Below are positions 57,548-64,000 of a DNA stretch of 64,000 nt, in pieces. The translations under genes were made by a program, and so were the position numbers. The DNA comes from Vibrio penaeicida. Its GTDB lineage: Bacteria > Pseudomonadota > Gammaproteobacteria > Enterobacterales > Vibrionaceae. The notes beneath the pieces are model-generated. The model did no database searches. It was not told where the DNA came from and saw only the letters and a list, made by a program, of their open reading frames with translations. The stretch covers positions 682,001 to 746,000 of the forward strand of contig NZ_AP025144.1 in assembly GCF_019977755.1 (NCBI RefSeq), written 5' to 3'. The stretch's first letter is position 1. Every line of letters begins with the position of its first letter.

Positions 57548-57600
57548 TTTGCTCAATCTATTAGGTTATGTTGACCTTTCTTGACTGAGCAAATGCTTTT
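57548..57600 (+). terminator. Hairpin with U-tract after fbpA (partial terminator)
   Basis: TTTGCTCA (57548-57555) pairs with TGAGCAAA (57586-57593) around a loop containing a small AGGT/ACCT pair. ATGCTTTTT follows. It may reduce read-through into fbpBC. Confidence 0.55.
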
Positions 57601-57601
57601 T

Positions 57602-57676
57602 AAAGCCATCATAAGCGGTGTAGATAGTAGTAACTTTAAGATGTTACTGACTCATTTCATTGCTAATGATGGCTTT
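57602..57676 (+). promoter_or_regulatory. Long hairpin in fbpA-fbpB gap
   Basis: AAAGCCATCAT (57602-57612) pairs perfectly with ATGATGGCTTT (57666-57676). An inner AGTAAC/GTTACT pair (57629-57634 with 57643-57648) folds within the loop. It lies inside a 260-bp gap in an otherwise compact operon. Confidence 0.5.
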
Positions 57677-57798
57677 GTTAGTTTTTAGGGATTAAAAAGC
57701 AAAATGAGAGTCGTTTTGATATACTTTCCTAATTACCGCATTTTTTAAAAGGGATATGAAGTGAAAAGAGCTTTATATTGCTTTGAAGTCGTTGGGCA

Positions 57799-59421
57799 AT
57801 GAAAGAAAATCATACTACTTGGAAAATCAGCAGCTGGAGTGTTGCTGGGCTGTTGGCACTACCAATAATTGCCATTTTTTATATGTCCATCGGTCCATCG
57901 GATATCTTTCCGCATCTGATGAGTACCGTCCTGCCTATCTACATAGCAAACACCATAAAACTTGTTGCCGGTGTTATGCTACTTTCGATTTTACTCGGTG
58001 TCCCCAGTGCATGGCTCATGGCCATGTGTAAGCTTCCTACTGAAAAAATTCTGCAATGGGCATTGGTACTTCCATTAGCGATGCCAAGTTACATTGTTGC
58101 CTATGTCTATACGGACTGGTTTGATTTTCCAGGACCCATTCAGATGTTACTGAGGGAGCTGACGGGGTGGGGACCGGGTGAGTATTGGTTTCCCGATATT
58201 CGAACGCTGACTGGCGCGGTTATTATTCTCGCTTTGGTCCTATATCCTTACGTATACCTTTTAGGGCGTGCTGCCTTTATGGAGCAGAATGTTTCGTTGC
58301 TCCAATCTGCTCGTTTGCTCAAATGTTCGCCTATTACTAGCTTTTTTCGAATTTCGATGCCATTGGCAAGACCTTCCATTGCGGTGGGGCTTTCACTTGT
58401 TGCGATGGAAACCATTGGTGATTTTGGTACCGTAAACTACTTTGCGGTTCATACGCTAACTACTGCTGTCTATGATACTTGGCTTGATCATTCAGAATTG
58501 CCTGCAGCAGCTAAGATATCTTCTATCATGCTAATGGTCGTGATCTTGTTGATCAGTGCGGAGCGCTACAGTCGCCGCAGACAAAAGTTGTTTCAAACCC
58601 ATTTTAATAGCCACGAAGATGTGAGATACGAACTTCAAGGTTGGAAGAAATGGGCAGCTCTAGTGTGGTGTTGGGGGCTGGTCTCAGCCGCGTTCATTTT
58701 ACCGCTTCTACAATTGTGTTCGTACGCGTACACCTATTTTGCACAAAGTTGGACTGATGAATTTCGCCAATATTCATTGAATAGCCTACAGGTATCACTC
58801 ACAGCGGCAGTGTTTGGTGTGGCTGTTGCCTTAATTGTGAACTTCTGCCAACGAGTCAACCCAGGAAGAAACAGTGTTATGTCGATGCGTTTTTCTTCAA
58901 TGGGCTATGCGGTGCCGGGAACAGTCCTTGCCATTGGTGTCATGACCTTTGTTAACACGGTAGAGCATGGCATCAACGACTTTGCAAAATGGATGGAATT
59001 TACCCCACCAGGGCTATTGCTGTCTGGTTCTATGTTTGCGCTTATTTTTGCCATGGTGGTTCGATTCTCGGCCGTTGCAATAGGTAGTGTTGAAAGCAGC
59101 ATGAGCAAGATATCGCCTTCTTTGGATATGGCGACACGAACCATGGGTTGCAATGCCAATGAAATGCTTAGAAAAATCCACCTACCCTTAGTGAGACGTG
59201 GTGCGTTGATTGCGGGGTTACTTGTCTTTATTGAGTGTATGAAAGAACTCAATGCCTCATTACTTTTACGCCCTTTTAATTTCGAAACACTGGCAACGTA
59301 CGTTTTTAACTACGCGTCAGACGAACAGTTAGAACTGGCGGCAATGCCCGCAGTTCTGTTGGTGCTTGTGGGACTTATCCCCTTGATTATGGTTAACCGT
59401 TCACTGGAGCAAAATCACTGA
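57799..59421 (+). CDS. fbpB: Ferric iron ABC transporter, permease
   Basis: 540 residues: a fused two-module permease, each with about six membrane helices. EAA-like cytoplasmic loops are visible as SARLLKCSPITSFFRISMPLARPS and ATRTMGCNANEMLRKIHLPLVRR. It moves Fe3+ from FbpA across the inner membrane. The ATG at 57799 lacks a strong ribosome-binding site. Its stop codon overlaps the fbpC start by one base. It is separated from fbpA by a structured 260-bp gap. Confidence 0.92.
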   Translation: MKENHTTWKISSWSVAGLLALPIIAIFYMSIGPSDIFPHLMSTVLPIYIANTIKLVAGVMLLSILLGVPSAWLMAMCKLPTEKILQWALVLPLAMPSYIVAYVYTDWFDFPGPIQMLLRELTGWGPGEYWFPDIRTLTGAVIILALVLYPYVYLLGRAAFMEQNVSLLQSARLLKCSPITSFFRISMPLARPSIAVGLSLVAMETIGDFGTVNYFAVHTLTTAVYDTWLDHSELPAAAKISSIMLMVVILLISAERYSRRRQKLFQTHFNSHEDVRYELQGWKKWAALVWCWGLVSAAFILPLLQLCSYAYTYFAQSWTDEFRQYSLNSLQVSLTAAVFGVAVALIVNFCQRVNPGRNSVMSMRFSSMGYAVPGTVLAIGVMTFVNTVEHGINDFAKWMEFTPPGLLLSGSMFALIFAMVVRFSAVAIGSVESSMSKISPSLDMATRTMGCNANEMLRKIHLPLVRRGALIAGLLVFIECMKELNASLLLRPFNFETLATYVFNYASDEQLELAAMPAVLLVLVGLIPLIMVNRSLEQNH

Positions 59422-60449
59422 TGAGTTGTGCATTAACAATTGAAAATCTGACATGTCAGTACCAAACCCAGACTGTATTGGAATCATTATCTTTGACCGT
59501 TGAACACGGTGAAATTGTATGTTTACTGGGGGCAAGTGGTTGCGGTAAAACGACATTGCTAAAAGCGATCGCAGGGCTGCTTCCATTAGCGAGTGGAACC
59601 ATGACGCTTAATTGTCAAACCATCGATAACGGTAAAGATTGGGTACCACCAGAAAAGCGTAATATTGGCATGATTTTCCAAGATTACGCCTTATTCCCTC
59701 ATTTGACCGTGGAACAAAACGTAGGCTTTGGACTGCGTACGAGCAATGAAGCCGAGAAAGCGAACAAAGTGGCAGAGATGCTTAAGCTCGTTAAATTGGA
59801 CGAATTTGGCGATCGTTTTCCTCATCAGTTGTCTGGTGGTCAACAGCAGCGTGTTGCTATCGCTCGATCTTTGGCGTACAAGCCCGACCTCTTATTGCTA
59901 GACGAACCATTTTCAAATATCGATACACAGGTGCGTCATGAATTGATCCGAGAAATACGTAAGATCTTTAAAGCTCAAGGCGTAACCGCAATTTTTGTAA
60001 CGCATAGCCGTGAAGAAGCGTTTGCCTTCTCGGATAAAATGGCGGTGATGAATAATGGTGTGATTGAGCAGTTTGGCAGCGCATCTGAGCTGTATTACCA
60101 ACCTTCCAGTAAATTCGTTGCTGACTTTCTTGGCGGAGGAAGTTATTTGCCCGCAAAACGGGTAGCGAGCGATCAATTCGATACCGCGTTTGGTGTATTA
60201 GGGGCTTTAGCTCAGTCGGAGATTCGCATGGATCAAGAGTGTGAGTTACTGCTGCGTCCTCAGCACGTTAAGGTAAGTGCTGATAGTGAAAGCAGCATTC
60301 ATATTCTTGAGCAGCAATTTATGGGTGACCACTGTCGCTACGTTATAGAAGCCAATGGCACACGTTTGATTGCCAGTTCCTCTGAAGCTCTAGATATCAA
60401 TCAAAAAGTGAATGTTCAGATAGAGTCGGATGGCGTTTTAGCGTTTTGA
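59421..60449 (+). CDS. fbpC: Ferric iron ABC transporter, ATP-binding protein
   Basis: 342 residues. Walker A GASGCGKTT, signature LSGGQQQRVAIARSLA, Walker B LLLLDEPFSNID and the switch His in VTHSREEA. A C-terminal regulatory beta domain (about 240-342, with LLLRPQHVKV) follows. It powers FbpABC uptake of ferric iron. Translation is coupled to fbpB by TGATG overlap. A terminator follows at 60479. Confidence 0.94.
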   Translation: MSCALTIENLTCQYQTQTVLESLSLTVEHGEIVCLLGASGCGKTTLLKAIAGLLPLASGTMTLNCQTIDNGKDWVPPEKRNIGMIFQDYALFPHLTVEQNVGFGLRTSNEAEKANKVAEMLKLVKLDEFGDRFPHQLSGGQQQRVAIARSLAYKPDLLLLDEPFSNIDTQVRHELIREIRKIFKAQGVTAIFVTHSREEAFAFSDKMAVMNNGVIEQFGSASELYYQPSSKFVADFLGGGSYLPAKRVASDQFDTAFGVLGALAQSEIRMDQECELLLRPQHVKVSADSESSIHILEQQFMGDHCRYVIEANGTRLIASSSEALDINQKVNVQIESDGVLAF

Positions 60450-60478
60450 CGAAAACCAGATTTAGAAACAGAAAGGAT

Positions 60479-60508
60479 AAAGCCCAGCAATTGCTGGGCT
60501 TTGTTTTT
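60479..60508 (+). terminator. Terminator of fbpABC
   Basis: AAAGCCCAGCAATTGCTGGGCTTT palindrome (60479-60502), then TGTTTTT. Confidence 0.88.
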
Positions 60509-60589
60509 GGACCTATAGGGGTATATCACCATCAATTGATAGGTGAACACCGAGCTGTGACTAGCAACTCGGTGCGTCCAAAGTATCGT

Positions 60590-60616
60590 AAAGAACAATT
60601 GTGACAATTGTTCTTT
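60590..60616 (-). terminator. Terminator of the phosphomutase gene
   Basis: AAAGAACAATTG (60590-60601) pairs perfectly with CAATTGTTCTTT (60605-60616), five bases past the stop codon on the minus strand. A second hairpin, CACCGAG/CTCGGTG, lies further on at 60548-60574. Confidence 0.7.
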
Positions 60617-60620
60617 AGGA

Positions 60621-62033
60621 TCAGAGTGACAAGAACTCTTTGACCAAAGCAACAGTCGCTTCAGCGGTTTCTTTGTCTTTCATTTCAGAGAAGATACGAA
60701 GCAAAGGTTCAGTACCTGAGAATCTTGCGATCACCCAGCCACCATTTTTAAAGTAAACTTTTGCGCCGTCTTCATAGCTGACTTTTTCAATTTCAAATTC
60801 AAACTCAGGGAGCTGCTTTTCAACATAGATCTTGTTGTAAAGTGCTTCTTTCTGGCTTGGTTTAAAGGTGCAATCACCTTCAGCAGTATAGGCATAGCCA
60901 TATTGGCTGTAGATCTCATCCAGCAATTCAGAGAGTTTCTTACCTGTAACACTGATCATCTCAACCAAAAGGCTGGATGCGAACACACCGTCTTTGCCTT
61001 TGATGTGACCACGAATGGTCAAACCGCCTGAGCTTTCACCACCAATCAAGGAATCATCTGCTTCCATTTGAGAGCTGATATGCTTAAAGCCAACCGGCAC
61101 TTCAAAAGATTTTTCGCCGTTATCTTCCGCAATCTTATCTAGGAGGTGAGTCGTTGCGATGTTACGTACAACCGACCCTTTCCAACCTTTGTACTTCAGT
61201 AAATAGTAGTACAGCAGAATTAGAACTTCATTGGGGTGAATGAAGTCACCTTTTTCATCAATAATGCCTAAGCGGTCAGCATCGCCATCAGTACCGATAC
61301 CAATGTCATACCCTTCAGCGGCAACCAAATGCTTTAGTCGGTAAAGTGTGGCTGCACTAGGAGAAGGCATCAAGCCGCCAAAATCTGGGTTCTTTCCATC
61401 ATTGATCACATCGACATCACAACGACCATTGATCAGTACCGTTTGCAGTGCGTTCTTTGCAACACCGAACATAGGATCGATCAGAACACGCAAGTTGGCT
61501 TTTTTGATCGCTTCGATATCAATAAAGTTAATGATCGAGTCAACGAACTCGTTCATTGGGTTGATTTCGATGATGGTTTTGTCGGCTACAGCTTGCTCAA
61601 AGTCGGTACTTTTGACTTGATCAAGTGTAAGCGTTGAGATTTGATCTTCAATCTTCTGCGTGATGATTTCGTCTGCGTCACGACCGCCTTCAATGAAGAC
61701 TTTTATGCCATTGTAATCGGCAGGGTTGTGCGATGCAGTAATACAAGCTGAGTAGGCACAGCCCATCTCTTTTGCTTTAAACATCACAATTGGTGTAGGA
61801 ACAAACTTGTTGATAAAGCTGACGGTGATGCCATTTGCGGCAAGCACTTCTGCAAACCAGCTGCCTGCTTTATCAGAAAGGAAGCGTCTGTCGTAACCGA
61901 CAATGAAACCTTTGTCCTCTACTTGTTCGTTTAACATGATATTGGCTACGGCTTGAGCCACCAGACGAACGTTGTCTTTGGTGAACTCTTCGCCGATAAA
62001 GGCGCGCCAGCCACCTGTACCGAACTTAATCAT
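60621..62033 (-). CDS. Phosphoglucomutase/phosphomannomutase family enzyme, likely hexosamine 1-phosphate mutase
   Basis: 470 residues, alpha-D-phosphohexomutase family. The phosphoserine loop is TASHNPADYNG, the metal loop GTDGDADRLG, the sugar loop GGESSGGL and the phosphate loop RFSGTEPLLRIF. It lies downstream of the chitobiose phosphorylase on the same strand. That enzyme yields GlcNAc-1-phosphate, so this mutase probably turns GlcNAc-1-P into GlcNAc-6-P. The specificity is inferred from context and from the same pair in V. cholerae. Confidence 0.88.
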   Translation of the reverse strand: MIKFGTGGWRAFIGEEFTKDNVRLVAQAVANIMLNEQVEDKGFIVGYDRRFLSDKAGSWFAEVLAANGITVSFINKFVPTPIVMFKAKEMGCAYSACITASHNPADYNGIKVFIEGGRDADEIITQKIEDQISTLTLDQVKSTDFEQAVADKTIIEINPMNEFVDSIINFIDIEAIKKANLRVLIDPMFGVAKNALQTVLINGRCDVDVINDGKNPDFGGLMPSPSAATLYRLKHLVAAEGYDIGIGTDGDADRLGIIDEKGDFIHPNEVLILLYYYLLKYKGWKGSVVRNIATTHLLDKIAEDNGEKSFEVPVGFKHISSQMEADDSLIGGESSGGLTIRGHIKGKDGVFASSLLVEMISVTGKKLSELLDEIYSQYGYAYTAEGDCTFKPSQKEALYNKIYVEKQLPEFEFEIEKVSYEDGAKVYFKNGGWVIARFSGTEPLLRIFSEMKDKETAEATVALVKEFLSL

Positions 62034-62083
62034 ATTAAAATCCTATTTCTCTCCGCGGTTCGCAATGAACCAAAAAATAAATG

Positions 62084-62105
62084 GGTGGGAGAAAACCCTC
62101 CCACC
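62084..62105 (-). terminator. Hairpin between phosphorylase and mutase genes
   Basis: GGTGGGAG (62084-62091) pairs with CTCCCACC (62098-62105). On the minus strand CATTTATTTTTT follows, a split U-tract, so this may be a partial terminator or an RNA-processing signal. Confidence 0.5.
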
Positions 62106-62151
62106 AAAAAATTGTCCAAGAACCGTTAGGTTATCTAAGACCAACTAAGAG

Positions 62152-64000
62152 CTAGCCAAGAATAACGACAACGTCGTTGATGCTGCCTTCAGCTTGTACT
62201 GGAACTACGCCGCTTACCGCTTCGCCATTCACAGTGATAGATTTCACGCCCTTGCTGACGGAATCTGGGTTTTGCACTTTAATGTTGTACGTTGCTCCAC
62301 GCCATTGACGCGTCACTTCAAATCCAGGCCATTCGGTTGGGATACAAGGATCAATACTTAAGCCTTCAAATCCAGCACTTACACCAAGAATAAAGTTGGT
62401 CACGGCGAAATATGCCCAGCCAGAAGTACCCGTCAACCAAGGGTGGTTTGCACGGCCATGATCTTGGTGGTCGCGACCCATGATGAACTGAACGTAGGAG
62501 TAAGGTTCAGCAACACGCTTTTCGATGTTCTCGTTTTGGTTGTATGGGTTCAGTGCATCGAAGAACTTCATTGCACGGTTGCCACGCCCCAATTTCGCTT
62601 CTGCAACCCATGCCCAAGGGTTCGGGTGAGAGAAGATCGCACCGTTTTCTTTTACGCCTTGATAAACACGAGTAACAAAGCCGATGTCGTCGTTTGGAGT
62701 AGCGAAAGAAGGCGCGTTTAGGTGCAAGCCGTATTCAGAGAATAGGTTCTCATCAACCGCGTCCATTGCTTTTTCGCCGCGCTCTTGAGATACCGCTCCA
62801 GACAGTACCGCCAGAGTATTGGACTCTAGGTGTACACGCCCTTCTTTTTGCTGGGCTGTACCAATTTTTTCACCATTCTTTGTTAGACCACGGATGTACC
62901 AGCCACCTTCGTCGTCCCAAAGGTGCGTTTCACAAGCTTCACGAACGTTTGCTGCCATTTCAGTGTACTTAGCAACATCTTCATCGTTGCCGCGGTATTT
63001 CGCGAGGTCGATAAATTCTTGCAGTGCCCAGAAATGAAGGAATGACACCATAGAAGACTCACCGCCACCTAGGTTCAGACAGTCGTTCCAGTCTGCACGT
63101 AGACCTTTACAAATACCTGTTTGTCCAACGTATTTAGCCGAGAAGTCTAGGGCTGCTTTCATGTGATCATAAACGGACGCATCGCCACCGTCTGCGTAAG
63201 GAATACTTTCGTCGAAGAAGCTTTCTTCACCCGTTTCCATAACGTACTTACAGATAGTAGGAACCAACCATAAGTGATCATCTGAACATGTATCTTCAAT
63301 GCCGTGGATCTTGTCTTCGTCTGAAGGCGTTGGAACCACTGTTGGCGATTTCGAAGGCTCAACGTCAGCTTTTTCAGGATCAAACCAATCAGGATCAAAT
63401 AGGTGCAAGCCGTAGCCCGCTTTAACTTGACCACGTAGAAGATCGACGAGACGCTTACGTGTCATTTCAGCATTGGAGTGAGGCACCGAAATGGCATCTT
63501 GCGCGGTATCGCGGTAACCCAAACCAGTACGACCACCTACTTCAATGAAAGAGGCAAAGCGAGACCAAACCACACATGTTTCTGCTTGGTATAGCGTCCA
63601 TGTGTTGATCATGGTATCCAAGCCTTCGTTTGGTGACTTCACTTGGAACTTGGCACAACGCTCGTCCCAGTGGGCTTTAATGCCATCAAATGCTGCATCC
63701 ACTTCATTGAGATCTTGGTATTTTTCACGCAGGCGCTCGCCATTGCCTTTACCAATACCTAAGATGTAAGCAAAACGCACTTCTTCACCCGGTTGGATAG
63801 TGAATTGCTTGTGCAATGATCCACAGTGGTTGTAACAAGTTTGTGCAGTGTTAGAACACTTGCCGTTTTCAACTGCGATCGGGTTTGCTTCGTCGCGGTA
63901 AGCACCTAGGAAGCTGTCGCGCTGGCCATCGTATGAGTCTGGGCTGAACGTAGAAGCTAGGTAGTAGAAACCTTCAAAGTCATTTGTGTTGTAGTAAAGG
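62152..64000 (-). CDS. Chitobiose (N,N'-diacetylchitobiose) phosphorylase, GH94, N-terminus outside window
   Basis: About 616 residues are present; the frame continues past position 64000, and family members are about 800 residues, so roughly 185 are missing. GH94 enzymes split chitobiose with phosphate into GlcNAc-1-phosphate and GlcNAc. The catalytic acid region KGLRADWNDCLNLGGGES is intact. Other conserved parts are GRTGLGYRDTAQDAI and SGWAYFAVTNFILG. A TTG at 63816 is only internal: the codons before it are conserved and open. Part of the chitin disaccharide locus of vibrios. Confidence 0.92.
   Translation of the reverse strand, partial: LYYNTNDFEGFYYLASTFSPDSYDGQRDSFLGAYRDEANPIAVENGKCSNTAQTCYNHCGSLHKQFTIQPGEEVRFAYILGIGKGNGERLREKYQDLNEVDAAFDGIKAHWDERCAKFQVKSPNEGLDTMINTWTLYQAETCVVWSRFASFIEVGGRTGLGYRDTAQDAISVPHSNAEMTRKRLVDLLRGQVKAGYGLHLFDPDWFDPEKADVEPSKSPTVVPTPSDEDKIHGIEDTCSDDHLWLVPTICKYVMETGEESFFDESIPYADGGDASVYDHMKAALDFSAKYVGQTGICKGLRADWNDCLNLGGGESSMVSFLHFWALQEFIDLAKYRGNDEDVAKYTEMAANVREACETHLWDDEGGWYIRGLTKNGEKIGTAQQKEGRVHLESNTLAVLSGAVSQERGEKAMDAVDENLFSEYGLHLNAPSFATPNDDIGFVTRVYQGVKENGAIFSHPNPWAWVAEAKLGRGNRAMKFFDALNPYNQNENIEKRVAEPYSYVQFIMGRDHQDHGRANHPWLTGTSGWAYFAVTNFILGVSAGFEGLSIDPCIPTEWPGFEVTRQWRGATYNIKVQNPDSVSKGVKSITVNGEAVSGVVPVQAEGSINDVVVILG

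Overview
This window looks like a stretch of the large chromosome of a Vibrio or close relative (Vibrionaceae). The evidence is gene content and order: rpsU-yqeY-dnaG-rpoD with tRNA-Ile(CAU) just downstream of rpoD, tsaD, plsY/folB/folK/uppP, panB-panC, dksA-gluQ, acnB-yacL, glnK-amtB, fbpABC, and a chitobiose phosphorylase/hexose-phosphate mutase pair. GlyGly-CTERM protease, OlsF ornithine-lipid synthase and long Cache chemoreceptor genes fit the same group. Base composition is moderately AT-rich and almost all of the DNA is protein-coding.

Layout. 1-1156: one end of an IS3-family (IS150-like) insertion sequence, cut by the window edge. 1536-3753: ilvIH. 3966-5840: membrane diguanylate cyclase. 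5927-6592: GntR/FCD regulator. 6790-8202: pykF. 8640-11294: DeoR-type regulator and glmS. 11372-17709: accessory-looking run, all on the minus strand: a small YdcH-like protein, an orphan TRAP substrate-binding protein, a 76-residue graspetide precursor, an unknown lipoprotein, histidine decarboxylase and OlsF. 18525-23421: chemoreceptor, secreted trypsin-like protease and a lipoprotein. 23698-28420: tRNA-Ile2 and the macromolecular synthesis operon. 28630-32973: tsaD, a hydrolase, plsY, folB, a diverged folK and uppP. 32980-33176: a MITE-like element. 33255-37680: carbonic anhydrase beside a SulP transporter, and an ABC exporter pair. 37853-43736 (minus): panC, panB, folK, pcnB, gluQ, dksA, sfsA. 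43929-54552: hrpB, mrcB, patatin/beta-barrel protein, acnB, yacL. 54774-60449: glnK-amtB behind a sigma-54-like promoter, then fbpABC behind a Fur box. 60621-64000: hexosamine-type phosphomutase and a truncated chitobiose phosphorylase.

The most interesting item is the small gene at 13144-13374. Its product has the leader motif TPFFSNFV, a double-glycine-type leader pattern, and a core TLKAPSDADE. The core aligns position by position with microviridin (TFKYPSDWEE) and marinostatin (TMRYPSDSDE), and all six side chains needed for two ester links and one amide link are present. No ATP-grasp ligase, C39 protease or exporter lies in the window, so it is either an orphan precursor modified in trans or the remains of a cluster.

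Other points worth checking are: a pcnB that must start at an AUU codon; a folB-adjacent HPPK paralogue that has lost three active-site residues while a normal folK sits 8 kb away; a 197-bp nested-palindrome element with 19-bp terminal inverted repeats; an IS end whose hairpin hides the transposase ribosome-binding site; and a structured fbpA-fbpB gap. Everything here rests on reading the sequence and recalled family knowledge; no database search was run.
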